Assembly (NCBI GenBank): GCA_030427805.1 | Contig: JAUICP010000006.1 | Span: forward strand, 202,364-266,363 | DNA from: Bdellovibrionia bacterium | Lineage (GTDB): Bacteria > Bdellovibrionota > Bdellovibrionia > Bdellovibrionales > JAGQZY01 | DNA: 64,000 bases | Reading direction: 5' to 3' | Shown: piece by piece, positions 34,612 through 44,700 of the stretch | Numbering within the stretch: position 1 is the stretch's first letter | Layout: the number at the start of each line of letters is the position of its first letter | Made by a program: the position numbers and the translations under genes | The notes under the pieces: generated by a model | Databases searched by the model: none | Told to the model about the DNA's origin: nothing | Seen by the model: only the letters and a program-made list of their open reading frames with translations

Positions 34612-36720
34612 ATGAGCATCAAAAGAATTTTGGCATTAGTGCTCACTCTAGTAAGTGTTAATGCCTTTGCCGACGACAGCGACCTAATTGAGATGTCCCT
34701 TGGTGACCTACTCAATATGGAAGTCGAGTCTGCATCCAGACAGAAAGAGAGTTTAAGGGAAGCACCGGTTCCTGTGACGGTTATTACGAAAGAAATGATC
34801 AAACAGGCTGGTATTCGAAACATTCACGAAGCTTTAATCACTTTTGTACCGGGCTACACCGATGCGGAAGATAGAAACGAGCTTAACTTTGCACCTCGTG
34901 GTATTTACGCTACGTCTCAGCAAAAAGTTCTGATCATGATCAATGGTCACAGAATCAACTCAAGATCTTACCTAACAGCCCAACCTGACTACGGTATAGC
35001 TCTTCACAATGTTGAGCGTATCGAGATCCTTCGTGGTCCTGGTTCTTCACTCTATGGTAACGTTGCCCTTTCAGGAGTGGTAAACCTCATCACAAAAAAG
35101 GGTAAAGACGTTAACGGTACAATGGTTGACGGCTCTTTCGGAAACGCTGGCCAAGGACGCCTCCGTTTTCTACACGGGTCAGGTAGTGATGACTCAGATA
35201 CTCTACTTTGGGGCCAGTTCTATCGTGCTGATGGAACTAAACAAGAGCTTAAGGCTGACGATCCTCACATCGGTGGAGCTGCCAATACTGGCGACTTGCA
35301 AATTGATCGCGTAGACGATCCTCCTGCACATGATTTCGGTATCACTCACTCTAGAGGAAATTGGACATTCTTTGGTGCTTCTCGCCAGACAAATTGGGGC
35401 GAACCCTATGCCAACAACGGTGCATCTGGTGCTTACGAGTACAACGGCTTTAGAACTTTCCGCGGAACGGGCCCTGGACTGGCGATCGGACATCAGCACC
35501 TCGGCGGTAAGTATGTAGGTGAGCTTGGCGGTGGCTGGGGAATTACCGTCAACCCTTACTACGACAACACAAATATTGAAGGAATCCTTGCTACTGCAAA
35601 TGCTACAGGTACAGTTGGCAGCCAGGGCGGCCTTATGATTAGCTGGCAAGATCAAAACATGGGTCTTACTACAACTGTAGACAAAGGCTATGACGACTTC
35701 ATGGGCGGCAAAGGAACTTTCCTCGCTGGTGTCCAAGTTGATACTTTCGAAGTTATTGATTCTATCATCATGGGTATGACGGGCGGTAATTTTAATGGTT
35801 CTGTCGGTAACGCCGGAGTTGGTCTGCCCGACCCTGCGAACACTCCGGGTGCACAACTTCTTGCTCCGGGTTCTGAGGCTATATACTCAGCATTCTTTCA
35901 GAATAAACACTTTTTTAGCGACGAGTTGATTCTGAACTTTGGAGTTCGCTACGACGAAAAAGTGAGAAGAACTGGAAACAACAGGCAGAAAGTCTCTCCA
36001 CGACTCGCTTTTATTTATCTTCCAAGCGATAACTGGGAATTCAAACTTTCTTACTCTCAGTCTTTTGTTGATTCACCTTATTGGTATCGCTACAACTCTT
36101 TGGTTCTTTTTGGTGGAGCAGAAAATACCGATCCAGAAGTTCTTGGAGCAACTCAAGGTGTTGTTACATACACATCTGACGACAAGAAAATCAAGAACAC
36201 ATCTGTTCTCTACTACCAAAACGCAAGTGATTTACTTACGGCTCAAACAACGAACCCGAGATACATCAACTCCGGTCGTGTTGAGAGTATTGGTCTCGAG
36301 AATGAATTTGCTTACCTTGAAGCGAACTGGCAAGCCTTTTGGAACTTCCAGTACTACCAAGCAACTTCGACTATTGATTATACAAAATTCGATGATGCTT
36401 TCGCTCACGTTCCGCAAATTACCAGTAACTTGATTTTTAACTACTACTTCAGCAAAGACTTCCTAACCAACGTAACAGTTCGTTACATTGGTGAACAGAA
36501 GTACGCTGATGGCTCTGCTGATGGAAAAACTGTTGATGCAGCTACCATCTTTAATCTCGGTGCTCGATACGAAAACCTTCTTCTTGAGGGACTTTCACTC
36601 GACGCACGTATTTATAACGTTGGAGATTCTGAGTATCATCAGGGTGGGCAAACTGGATCCGCTCTTCCATTCCTTCAAGCCGGTATGTGGTACATGGCTA
36701 CCGTCGGTTACGAATGGTAG
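34612..36720 (+). CDS. TonB-dependent outer-membrane receptor
   Basis: The 702-residue protein has a signal peptide (RILALVLTLVSVNAFA), a plug domain (~25-160: MSLGDLLNMEVESAS, APVPVTVITKEMI, VERIEILRGPGSSLYG, GVVNLITKKG), and a large barrel ending in Trp (ATVGYEW). It resembles the colicin I/vitamin B12-receptor-like class of siderophore or cofactor importers. The ligand is unknown, and no TonB, ExbB or periplasmic binding protein is adjacent. GAGGGAGA lies before the ATG and a strong terminator follows. Confidence 0.92.
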   Translation: MSIKRILALVLTLVSVNAFADDSDLIEMSLGDLLNMEVESASRQKESLREAPVPVTVITKEMIKQAGIRNIHEALITFVPGYTDAEDRNELNFAPRGIYATSQQKVLIMINGHRINSRSYLTAQPDYGIALHNVERIEILRGPGSSLYGNVALSGVVNLITKKGKDVNGTMVDGSFGNAGQGRLRFLHGSGSDDSDTLLWGQFYRADGTKQELKADDPHIGGAANTGDLQIDRVDDPPAHDFGITHSRGNWTFFGASRQTNWGEPYANNGASGAYEYNGFRTFRGTGPGLAIGHQHLGGKYVGELGGGWGITVNPYYDNTNIEGILATANATGTVGSQGGLMISWQDQNMGLTTTVDKGYDDFMGGKGTFLAGVQVDTFEVIDSIIMGMTGGNFNGSVGNAGVGLPDPANTPGAQLLAPGSEAIYSAFFQNKHFFSDELILNFGVRYDEKVRRTGNNRQKVSPRLAFIYLPSDNWEFKLSYSQSFVDSPYWYRYNSLVLFGGAENTDPEVLGATQGVVTYTSDDKKIKNTSVLYYQNASDLLTAQTTNPRYINSGRVESIGLENEFAYLEANWQAFWNFQYYQATSTIDYTKFDDAFAHVPQITSNLIFNYYFSKDFLTNVTVRYIGEQKYADGSADGKTVDAATIFNLGARYENLLLEGLSLDARIYNVGDSEYHQGGQTGSALPFLQAGMWYMATVGYEW

Positions 36721-36769
36721 AAGCTTCCATTTGGTAGCGCTGCCGCGTTATTCAAAACTTGAATTTAAG

Positions 36770-36797
36770 GCAGACCTTTCGAGGTCTGCTTTTTTTT
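36770..36797 (+). terminator. Rho-independent terminator after the TonB receptor
   Basis: A perfect 8-bp stem GCAGACCT/AGGTCTGC with a TTCG tetraloop is followed by eight T residues. It lies 50 bp after the receptor stop. Its T run overlaps the stop codon of the convergent receiver gene. Confidence 0.92.
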
Positions 36798-37191
36798 ATG
36801 CCGCAAGCTTCCCCTGCTGGGGCTCTAGAATTTCATTTACTTTGTCGAAGACCTGTTTTTTCTCGCAAGGCAATAGCAACAAACCCGATATTTTTAAGGA
36901 TAGAACTGAGTTGATTATCTCTCGGTCTTTTAGATCAGTAATAATCAAAACCTGAGTATCACATTTCATTTTAATTCTCATTTTTCTTAGAAGCTCTATG
37001 CCCGTCATCCCTCGCATATTGATGTTAAACACCAGCAGGTCATAGGCCTTAGGCGCACTCCTCAGCTTTTGATAGGCATGGAGCCCATTACCCGCTTTAA
37101 AGTACTCATAGGAATTGCATTTTGCTATTGTGGACTCATATAGGGAGCCCAGTGTGCGACCGTCGTCGATACACAAGATTTTACTTCTCAT
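36796..37191 (-). CDS. Degenerate receiver-domain protein
   Basis: The stand-alone 131-residue protein has a CheY-like fold: CIDDG with the acidic pair, LLVFNINMRGMTG, and VLIITD. But the phospho-acceptor Asp is replaced by Asn (FNINM), and the conserved Lys of the 'KP' motif is Leu (LLLLPCEKK). Phosphorylation in the usual way is therefore unlikely, and it may act as a phosphorylation-independent pseudo-receiver. AGGAGAGGG precedes the ATG. The next gene on this strand is pilR, ~290 bp upstream, so a link to pilus control is only a possibility. Confidence 0.8.
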   Translation of the reverse strand: MRSKILCIDDGRTLGSLYESTIAKCNSYEYFKAGNGLHAYQKLRSAPKAYDLLVFNINMRGMTGIELLRKMRIKMKCDTQVLIITDLKDREIINSVLSLKISGLLLLPCEKKQVFDKVNEILEPQQGKLAA

Positions 37192-37322
37192 ACCCTCTCC
37201 TAGACCAAGGTTAAGGTATTGTTAGTGGAACTGAAAGTATATCTTGATACGATACATTCTTTTTCGATTATTCGAATCATAATACGACGAATAGAGATTG
37301 GCGCTTAAACGAGAAACTAGGA

Positions 37323-37483
37323 GGCGGTAGTAGACCTACTACACCGCCGACGCAGTGACGAAGTTAGAACCTGAAGATTTAATTCTTTTAAGGATTTCAT
37401 TGATCGAGGAGCAAGCTTGCAGCTGTGGATTTAACCACTGCAAAAGCGAAGCGACAAAGAAGAATGGAATCCTTAAAAGAATT
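37323..37483. repeat. Nested inverted repeats between pilR and the receiver gene
   Basis: A perfect 16-bp inverted repeat (AATTCTTTTAAGGATT at 37381-37396 and its complement at 37468-37483) encloses 71 bases. Inside is a second hairpin with arms TTGCA/TGCAA and GTGG/CCAC and a 6-nt loop, and a palindrome GCAAGCTTGC. About 30 bp to the left is a separate hairpin (37323-37348, GGCG and GTAGTAG arms). The right 16-bp arm includes the pilR stop. No good T run follows on either strand. It could be a structured 3' UTR, small RNA or small mobile repeat. Confidence 0.7.
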
Positions 37484-38888
37484 ATTCATCGTCGATGTCT
37501 TCGTCGGACATGGAGCCCAGGTTGTATTTCTCAACCCGATACCGCATGGATCTAAAAGTAATCCCAAGTAGCTTAGAGGCTTTTTTCTTCACGCCACCAG
37601 AAGCGTGAATGGCCTTTATGATGAGCTCTTTTTCGATCTGGCCGATGACCTTATCGAGATCGATTCCGTCATCCGTAATTTCGATACCTTCACTGGAAGC
37701 CATCTTACGACCAGAAGGGGTTTGTACGAAAGGTGGCAAACTCTCCGGTAGGATCGTTGCACCAGCTTCAAGAGCCACGGTTCTTTCGATAATGTTTTCG
37801 AGTTCTCGTACGTTACCTGGATAGTCGTACTTTTTAAGAATATCCATGGCTTCTTTACTGATGCTTCCAATGGCCTTATTCAGGCGATCGTTGTACTTCT
37901 TTAAAAAGTGACCTGCAAGAAGACCAACATCATCACGACGATCGCGAAGTGAAGGTGTTTTAATATTAATAACATTAAGACGGTAGAATAAATCCTGTCT
38001 AAATGTTTGATCTTTAACCATGTCCTCAAGGTTTCTATTTGTGGCTGCAATAATTCGAACATTGACGCTCGTATCATCTGTCGAACCGACTCTTCGAATA
38101 ACCCGCTCTTGAATGGCTCTTAATAGTTTTACCTGAATCGAAAGTGGAAGTTCACCGACCTCATCCAAAAATAGAGTTCCGCCATCAGCGACTTCGAACA
38201 TACCTGATTTGTCAGCCACTGCACCCGTAAATGAACCCTTCTTGTGACCAAACATCTCTGATTCCATCAACGATTCAGGGATAGCACCACAGTTTACGGT
38301 AACAAAAGGACGCTCTTTGAGGGGGCCGTTGTAATGAATGGCTTTTGCCACCATTTCCTTACCGGTACCGCTCTCACCAGTGATTAATACATTTGTTGGA
38401 GTCGAAGATACACGCTTGATCAAGTCATAGATCCGATGCATTTCTTCTGAGTTACCAACTAAATTTTGAAAACTATATTCGCGCTCCAATTCTCTTTTGA
38501 GTGAGCGGTTTTCAACTTCTAAGTTCTGAGATTTTAATGCGTTTTGAATATTGATTCGAACTTCATCAATCTTAAAAGGCTTAGTGATATAGTCATAAGC
38601 CCCCATTTTCATCGCTTCTACAGCTGACTCTGTGGTTCCAAAAGCCGTAATCATCATGAAAAGGAGATCGGGGTAATTTTCTTTAACAAATTTTAAAAGT
38701 TCAATCCCAGTGACATTGGGCATCTGTAAATCGGAGATGACCATATCAAATGACTTCTTGCCGAGAATATCTATCGCCTTTTGCCCGTCTTCAACGCAGG
38801 TGACATCATATCCTTCTTTTCGCAGCATTATGTCGAGGAATTCGCGAATAGATTCTTCGTCGTCAACAACTAGGATTCTAGATTTCAT
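37482..38888 (-). CDS. pilR: Sigma-54-dependent response regulator PilR
   Basis: The 468-residue protein is an NtrC-type activator: receiver with phospho-acceptor Asp in MVISDLQMP (~52), AAA+ domain with Walker A GESGTGKE, the sigma-54 contact loop GSFTGA, Walker [14 protein letters not shown]-finger region, and a C-terminal Fis-type HTH ([19 protein letters not shown]). GSFTGA is also the form found in Pseudomonas PilR. Its ATG directly follows the pilS stop (TAAATG). Likely activates pilin and pilus genes; the pilin gene itself is not in the window. Confidence 0.93.
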   Translation of the reverse strand: MKSRILVVDDEESIREFLDIMLRKEGYDVTCVEDGQKAIDILGKKSFDMVISDLQMPNVTGIELLKFVKENYPDLLFMMITAFGTTESAVEAMKMGAYDYITKPFKIDEVRINIQNALKSQNLEVENRSLKRELEREYSFQNLVGNSEEMHRIYDLIKRVSSTPTNVLITGESGTGKEMVAKAIHYNGPLKERPFVTVNCGAIPESLMESEMFGHKKGSFTGAVADKSGMFEVADGGTLFLDEVGELPLSIQVKLLRAIQERVIRRVGSTDDTSVNVRIIAATNRNLEDMVKDQTFRQDLFYRLNVINIKTPSLRDRRDDVGLLAGHFLKKYNDRLNKAIGSISKEAMDILKKYDYPGNVRELENIIERTVALEAGATILPESLPPFVQTPSGRKMASSEGIEITDDGIDLDKVIGQIEKELIIKAIHASGGVKKKASKLLGITFRSMRYRVEKYNLGSMSDEDIDDE

Positions 38889-40634
38889 TTAAGTCCCCTT
38901 TACCTTCAGACCTCTATCATCCTTTGATGGACTAAATTCTGCAAGTAATTTTGAGTCTTTAGAGGTTTCACCTGCACCTTCGCCCGACTCTGCACTGGAC
39001 TCTTCAAACTTGGGAAACTCCAAAATAAACTCGGTTCCGACACCAACAGCACTATCTACAAAGATTTTAGCTTGGTGGGATTCTAAAATCTTATGCGTGA
39101 CAGCAAGACCTAGGCCTGTCCCTTTTGGCTTGGTGGTAAGGAAGGGTTCGAAAATTCTTTTCAGGGTTCTTTCGTCCATACCACAACCACTGTCTTTTAC
39201 TTTGAGGAGTATTTTTTGATCAAAGTCTTGGGATTCAACAATAAGGACTGGTTTTTCCGAGGAATCCATCGCTTGGCAGGCATTTATAATAATATTCAAG
39301 AGCGCTTGCTTTAGCTTATCTTGATCTCCCTCAATAAAAGCTGAACCGTCTAACTTCACTTGAAAGTCGATATCGGCACGCAATTTACTATCGACTTTTA
39401 CCATCTCTAGAATATTTCGCACGAGGAGGTTGAGATCCATTTTCTTTAGTTGAGTTTTGTCGGGACGAACAAAGTCCAAAAACTCTGTAATCATATTATT
39501 GAGGCGGTCTATTTCTTTGAGAGTAATTCTCATCAACTTTTTCTCATCACTCATCTCATTGGCTTCGAGCAAACCTTCCATCATTTGAATCGATCCACTG
39601 ATGCTGGCTAAAGGGTTGCGAATTTCATGGGCAATCCCGGCGGCCAATTGCCCAACAGCAGCAAGTTTTTCAGACTGCCTCATAGCACTCTCAAGCCTTC
39701 GAATTTTGGTTAAATCTTGAAAGGTTAAGATGTAGCCAGTGAGCCGACTTTCCTCGTCGCGAAGTGGAGAAACTGTGAGCCCAATGAGCTTTTTTTCTCC
39801 GAATCCGGCTTCGTAGTTAAAGTCTCTCTCGACCCGCCGCTTTCCAGTATCGATAAAATTCTGCTCTTTAATCCAATCAACAAATCCATCGAGAAGTAGA
39901 TCCACGGAGCGGCCTAAATAATCTGATTCATTAATTTCGAGTATTTCTTCACCCGCAGAATTAACTTGCAGCATCTCCCCTTCGGAATCCACCGTAATCA
40001 TTCCCGTTGCCATATTCTGAATGACCAGCTGATTGAAGTTCTTTAGGGCTCTTAAGTCCTTACCCCGAGCCTGGAGCTCACTTCCCATAAAATTTAATTG
40101 TTCAGAGAGGTAGCCAGCGAGTCCTGCCACAGCAAAAAAGGCCAGGTTATTGACTCCCACAGCGAAGTACAATGTCTGGCCTCTGACTTCCGGCCCAAAA
40201 ATGAGGAGCAAACTAAAGAGCATGGACGTCCAAAGAGCGAGAATTAATGCTCCCTTTCTCTGAAAGACAAATCCACAAAGAATAATATTTACGAGATATA
40301 GAAATAAAAAAATCGACTGATTGATTCCAGAAAAGAATATCAAGAGCGTTATATAGAATGTGTCGAAGGCAAAAACTAGGGAGACGGCTGTTTTGCTCGA
40401 TATAACCTTCTCAAAAAATAGAAGAACAAGGATATCGATTATGAAAGTCGAAGTCAGGACGACAAAAACTGGAAACAGAACATCAAAATTGACGAAGTCA
40501 GCCTGAAGGGACTGAAAGGCAATTGCTATGAATAAAACTGCAACCTGAAACAGAATCCGAACTGCAGTAATGATCAGCATTTGCGAGCGGTTTTTTGAAA
40601 AACCAAATTTTGTGAGTTGTTCCGCCTCAATCAA
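38889..40634 (-). CDS. pilS: Sensor histidine kinase PilS
   Basis: The 581-residue kinase has about six membrane helices (~20-180), a PAS domain (~205-310), a HisKA domain with phospho-acceptor His in GIAHEIRNPLAS, and an HATPase domain with GSGCGM (GMDERTLKRIFEPF) and GTGLGLAV. The order matches PilS, partner of PilR. A short Ser/Glu/Lys tail follows. Translation probably starts at a TTG. It lies 31 bp after pilC and abuts pilR, so it is translated in the same operon. Confidence 0.92.
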   Translation of the reverse strand: MIEAEQLTKFGFSKNRSQMLIITAVRILFQVAVLFIAIAFQSLQADFVNFDVLFPVFVVLTSTFIIDILVLLFFEKVISSKTAVSLVFAFDTFYITLLIFFSGINQSIFLFLYLVNIILCGFVFQRKGALILALWTSMLFSLLLIFGPEVRGQTLYFAVGVNNLAFFAVAGLAGYLSEQLNFMGSELQARGKDLRALKNFNQLVIQNMATGMITVDSEGEMLQVNSAGEEILEINESDYLGRSVDLLLDGFVDWIKEQNFIDTGKRRVERDFNYEAGFGEKKLIGLTVSPLRDEESRLTGYILTFQDLTKIRRLESAMRQSEKLAAVGQLAAGIAHEIRNPLASISGSIQMMEGLLEANEMSDEKKLMRITLKEIDRLNNMITEFLDFVRPDKTQLKKMDLNLLVRNILEMVKVDSKLRADIDFQVKLDGSAFIEGDQDKLKQALLNIIINACQAMDSSEKPVLIVESQDFDQKILLKVKDSGCGMDERTLKRIFEPFLTTKPKGTGLGLAVTHKILESHQAKIFVDSAVGVGTEFILEFPKFEESSAESGEGAGETSKDSKLLAEFSPSKDDRGLKVKGT

Positions 40635-40665
40635 TTGATGATCCTAAGTAAATTCGTTGAGCCTA

Positions 40666-41880
40666 TTAGCCGCCGGCCATAGCTCCAGCCATGTTGAATA
40701 TCGGCAAGTACATCGCAATAACTAGGACTGCGATAATTCCACCAAGAACAACCATCAGCAAAGGCTCCATGGCTGCAGTCAACGCTCCAACAGATGCATC
40801 AACCTCATCTTCATAAAAATCCGCAATTTTACTTAACATAGTATCGAGCGCACCAGTTTGCTCTCCAACACCAACCATCTGAGTCACCATTGAAGGAACA
40901 TACTTCTCTTTAGAAAGTGGAACAGTCATAGATTTACCTTGAGAGATGGCATCTTTAGCTCTGAAAAATGCCTGCTCAAGAACGATATTTCCAGCGACTC
41001 GAGCCGCAATATCCATTGACTCCATAATCCCCACACCGGCGGCAACAAGCGTGCTCAGTGTTCGAGAAAATTTCGCAATCGCACCCTTTTGAATAACATC
41101 ACCAATAAGAGGAACATCAATTAGAATTGCATCAACCGTATTTTTCCCGTCTGGAGTTCTGTAGTAGTTACGCAACAGAAAGACGGCAAATCCGGCACCA
41201 CCAAAAATTATATACCAGTAAGAAACAAAGAACCGACTTGCATCGACCACGTACTGGGTTAATGCTGGTAATTCTTGGTTCATTGAAGCAAAAAGTTCCT
41301 CAAAGTTTGGAATCACAAAAATCATAATCGCGGCAATAACTAGAAACGCGACAACAATAATTGCTGCGGGATAAATCATTGCACCTTTGATTTTACCAGT
41401 TAACTTAACGTTTTTCTCGATATACTCCGCCAGACGTTCGAGAACAATATCGAGCACACCACCCTCTTCCCCAGCTTTCACCATATTGACATAAAATGTG
41501 TCAAAAACGAGTGGATACTGAGCAAGAGCATCTCCAAGCCGTTTACCAGAACCAATGAGATTCACTACTTCTTGAAGAGTATTTGCTAAGGATACGTTTT
41601 TAGATCCTTTTGCGAGGACCTCGAGACTTTGAACAACGGGAATACCAGCACCCAATAGGGTTGAGAACTGGCGAGTTAAAATTTGTAAATCTTTGGCTTT
41701 AACTTTTTTAACACCGTATGATTTAGAAAGAGCTGCTCGCTCCTCTTTTGATGTTACTTTTACCGGTATTAACTTTTGTGCACGAAGCTTTACTCGGGCT
41801 TCAGCCTCATTAGAGGCTTCGATCTCACCCTTGAGACTTTTTCCCGTCATCGATTTTGCTTCGAACACAAAACTTGCCAT
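40666..41880 (-). CDS. pilC: Type IV pilus inner-membrane platform protein PilC
   Basis: The 404-residue protein has the two GspF/PilC domains (~70-195 and ~275-400), each with RQFSTLLGAGIPVVQSL- and FSRTLSTLVAAGVGIM-type motifs and following membrane helices (three in total). It anchors the PilB and PilT motors. Its ATG overlaps the pilT stop as TAATG, indicating coupling. Confidence 0.96.
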   Translation of the reverse strand: MASFVFEAKSMTGKSLKGEIEASNEAEARVKLRAQKLIPVKVTSKEERAALSKSYGVKKVKAKDLQILTRQFSTLLGAGIPVVQSLEVLAKGSKNVSLANTLQEVVNLIGSGKRLGDALAQYPLVFDTFYVNMVKAGEEGGVLDIVLERLAEYIEKNVKLTGKIKGAMIYPAAIIVVAFLVIAAIMIFVIPNFEELFASMNQELPALTQYVVDASRFFVSYWYIIFGGAGFAVFLLRNYYRTPDGKNTVDAILIDVPLIGDVIQKGAIAKFSRTLSTLVAAGVGIMESMDIAARVAGNIVLEQAFFRAKDAISQGKSMTVPLSKEKYVPSMVTQMVGVGEQTGALDTMLSKIADFYEDEVDASVGALTAAMEPLLMVVLGGIIAVLVIAMYLPIFNMAGAMAGG

Positions 41881-42950
41881 TATAATAATCCGGCCTTCTT
41901 AATCATGGTGTTTAATTGATCAGGATCGGGACTCGCCCCAAATGCTGACTTAAACTCTATTTTTTTCTGCATTAATAATGATAACAGAGATTGGTTCATT
42001 GTTACCATACCTGTATTCTCTTGCCCGACTTGCATCATACTTTGGATCTGATGAAGTTTGTTTTCACGTATCAAATTGCGAATATTGGGGCTCAAAACGA
42101 GAAACTCAATGGCCACAGCTCGACCACCACCTATTGTCGGTAAAAGTCTCTGACTGATCACTCCCTGGAGGGTAAAGCTCAGCATAACCCTAATTCTCTC
42201 TTGTTGATCGGACGGAAACACCGAAACAATACGATTTATCGTTTGAACAGCGGAGTTTGTGTGAAGAGTGGCAAAAACAAGGTGACCCGTTTCTGCCAAG
42301 GTCAGCCCAGTTTCAATTGTTTCAAGATCTCGAAGCTCCCCGATCATACAGTAATCGGGATCCTGTCGCAGAATGTGCTTAAGTGCCGACTGATAGGTCT
42401 CTGTATCCGTTCCCACCTCTCTCTGGTTGACGATACAGTTTTTGTGGCTGTGTAAAAATTCGATGGGATCTTCAAGGGTGATGATGTGACCCCATTTGTC
42501 CTGGTTAATTTTATCCACGAGAGAGGCAATGGTTGTCGACTTACCCGAACCCGTTGGCCCCGTTACTAAAACCATTCCGTAGGGTAAATTGGTTAGCTCA
42601 GCGACTGCCGACGGAAGGCCTAGGTCTTCGTACTTAGGAACAAAAACGGGAACTCGACGAAAAACTCCAGACACAGAATTTCTTTGAAAAAAGTAATTGG
42701 AACGAAACCGCGCCATATTTTTTACATCAAAAGAAAAATCCAATTCCTTCTTTTCTTCGAATCGACTCTTTTGATAATCGTTAAGAACTGAGTAGCACAG
42801 TCTTCGAGTTTGCTCTTTTGTTAATTTATCAGTTTTTACTCTAACAATTCGACCATCGACTCGAAGAGCTGGTTGTGAGCCAGCCACAATATGAAGATCC
42901 GAAGCTCCTTGCTCGGTTGCAAATTTCAAAAGTTGGAGAAGCGTAATCAT
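41880..42950 (-). CDS. pilT: Type IV pilus retraction ATPase PilT
   Basis: The 356-residue hexameric motor has an N-terminal PAS-like ASDLHIVAGSQPALRVDG segment, Walker A TGPTGSGKST, Asp box EDPIEF, Walker B GELRDLETIETGL, and His box TGHLVFATLHTNSA. The C-terminal retraction-linked AIRNLIRE-type motif appears as NIRNLIRENK. Depolymerises pili, driving twitching movement. Located between pilB and pilC. Confidence 0.96.
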   Translation of the reverse strand: MITLLQLLKFATEQGASDLHIVAGSQPALRVDGRIVRVKTDKLTKEQTRRLCYSVLNDYQKSRFEEKKELDFSFDVKNMARFRSNYFFQRNSVSGVFRRVPVFVPKYEDLGLPSAVAELTNLPYGMVLVTGPTGSGKSTTIASLVDKINQDKWGHIITLEDPIEFLHSHKNCIVNQREVGTDTETYQSALKHILRQDPDYCMIGELRDLETIETGLTLAETGHLVFATLHTNSAVQTINRIVSVFPSDQQERIRVMLSFTLQGVISQRLLPTIGGGRAVAIEFLVLSPNIRNLIRENKLHQIQSMMQVGQENTGMVTMNQSLLSLLMQKKIEFKSAFGASPDPDQLNTMIKKAGLL

Positions 42951-42993
42951 AGACGTATCATATCAATATGACTCAGTAAAAAGCTATCAGAAT

Positions 42994-44700
42994 CTAATCA
43001 AGCTCGTCCTTTAAAGTCACACTTAGGACTTGCTCAATTGAGGTTTCCCCCTTCTTAAGCTTTTCTAAAGCAGCCATCCTTAGAGTTCTTGTTCCACTCT
43101 CGACCGCCGCCCGCTTAATACCTACAGGAGTCGCTCCGGTGATAATAGCCTCTCTAAGGTGATCCGTCATATTGACGAGTTCGTAGATTGCCATACGACC
43201 CACATAGCCCGTGTCATTACATTCGCGACAACCAACTGGCTTGTGAATTTTGTAAAAGTCGACCTCTGCCTCCTCTACACCTAAGTCCAGGAGCAGTTGG
43301 CGCTCTACTCGGTGCTCCGCCTTACAGTGATTACACAGTCGACTAATTAGACGCTGGGCTAAAATTACTGAAATCGAGGAAGTAATTAAGTATGTCGGAA
43401 CTCCCATATCCATCAAACGAACAATGGTCGAAGGCGCATCGTTCGTGTGAAGTGTACTCATCACCATATGCCCTGTCGAAGCCGCCTTAAATGCGATATC
43501 GGCAGTTTCTTTGTCACGAATCTCACCGACTAGAACGATATCGGGATCTTGACGAAGAAAGGCCCTGAGAGCGTGAGCAAATCCAAACTCAATTTTGGGA
43601 TTAATTTGTACCTGGTTAACACCATCAATGCTAAATTCGACCGGATCCTCGGCTGTCGAAATATTTTTAGTCGGATTATTAAGTTCTTGAAGTGAAGAGT
43701 ACAAGGTCGTCGTCTTACCAGAACCCGTAGGACCAGTCACTAAAACCATTCCCTGGGGCCTATGAATGGCCTCGAGAAATACTTTGAGTTCCTTTTCTTC
43801 AAATCCGAGATCTCTTAAATCAAGTTTCAAATTACTCTTATCAAGAATCCTCATCACAATTTTCTCACCGTGAATTGTCGGCAAACAATTCACACGAAAA
43901 TCGACATAGACACCTTGATTCGTCTTAATTCGAATTCGACCATCTTGAGGTTTTCTACGCTCGGCGATGTCCATATTGGCCATGATCTTAATACGACTGG
44001 CAAGGACATCTTTAATACCTTTTGGTGGTTGAACTTTTTCAATGAGCTTGCCATCTTTTCGAAAGCGAACTCGCAAGTTCTTTTCGTAGGGCTCAACATG
44101 GATATCAGAAACACCGAGCTTAATAGCCTCAGCTAATGTCATATTCACGAATTTGATAACGGCACTATTGGTCTCATCATCAATTTGGTGAATATCAACT
44201 GCTTTTTGTCCTTCGACATCTTGGTCGTCTTCAATTTCAGAAATGACGTTGTCATATTCCTCTTGCTTGCTTCGATCGTAATAGCGCTCAATCGCTCTAA
44301 GAATAGCAACTTCACTGGCGACCATGACTTCAATTTTATGACGAGTTAAAAATTGAAGATCATCTTTGACAAAAATATTACTGGGATCGGCAAAGGCAAC
44401 AACGAGTGTGTTTCCTGCTTTCGAAACGGGGAAAACCATATGTTTTAAACAAATTTCTCGAGGCATTAATTCGGTCAGCTCTTCATCGATTTCGAAGCTT
44501 TCGAGATCAATCGCAGGTACACCGTACTGCTCTGAAAGAAATTGAGTTAATTGAGAGTCTTCGACATATCCGAGTCTAACAAGAGCTTTCGCAAGTGATT
44601 CACCGTCGTTACGACGAACTGCCTTTTTCGCCTTCTCTAACTGCTCGGAGTCTATTAGCTCCTTTTGGACCATTAAAGGACCGAGATCTCTTTCTTTCAT
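42994..44700 (-). CDS. pilB: Type IV pilus extension ATPase PilB
   Basis: The 568-residue protein has an N-terminal MshEN-like domain (~1-150), a PAS-like SDIHVEPYEKNLRVRFRKDG segment, Walker A TGPTGSGKTTT, Asp box EDPVEF, Walker B GEIRDKETADIAF, and a tetracysteine zinc motif (CNHC...CREC). Powers pilus assembly. It is first in the pilB-pilT-pilC-pilS-pilR operon; AGGCC-preceded ATG (GGAGG upstream). The MshEN region in many bacteria binds c-di-GMP; whether the binding residues are kept here was not resolved. Confidence 0.96.
   Translation of the reverse strand: MKERDLGPLMVQKELIDSEQLEKAKKAVRRNDGESLAKALVRLGYVEDSQLTQFLSEQYGVPAIDLESFEIDEELTELMPREICLKHMVFPVSKAGNTLVVAFADPSNIFVKDDLQFLTRHKIEVMVASEVAILRAIERYYDRSKQEEYDNVISEIEDDQDVEGQKAVDIHQIDDETNSAVIKFVNMTLAEAIKLGVSDIHVEPYEKNLRVRFRKDGKLIEKVQPPKGIKDVLASRIKIMANMDIAERRKPQDGRIRIKTNQGVYVDFRVNCLPTIHGEKIVMRILDKSNLKLDLRDLGFEEKELKVFLEAIHRPQGMVLVTGPTGSGKTTTLYSSLQELNNPTKNISTAEDPVEFSIDGVNQVQINPKIEFGFAHALRAFLRQDPDIVLVGEIRDKETADIAFKAASTGHMVMSTLHTNDAPSTIVRLMDMGVPTYLITSSISVILAQRLISRLCNHCKAEHRVERQLLLDLGVEEAEVDFYKIHKPVGCRECNDTGYVGRMAIYELVNMTDHLREAIITGATPVGIKRAAVESGTRTLRMAALEKLKKGETSIEQVLSVTLKDELD

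Noticed and set aside
35203-35856. 217-codon open frame antisense to the TonB-dependent receptor gene
   Set aside because: It lies wholly inside a confidently assigned gene, has no ribosome site, and its composition is that of a shadow frame.
37323-37483. GEMM-type c-di-GMP riboswitch near pilR
   Set aside because: The conserved GEMM sequence elements are not present, and the structure is on the 3' side of pilR rather than in a leader.
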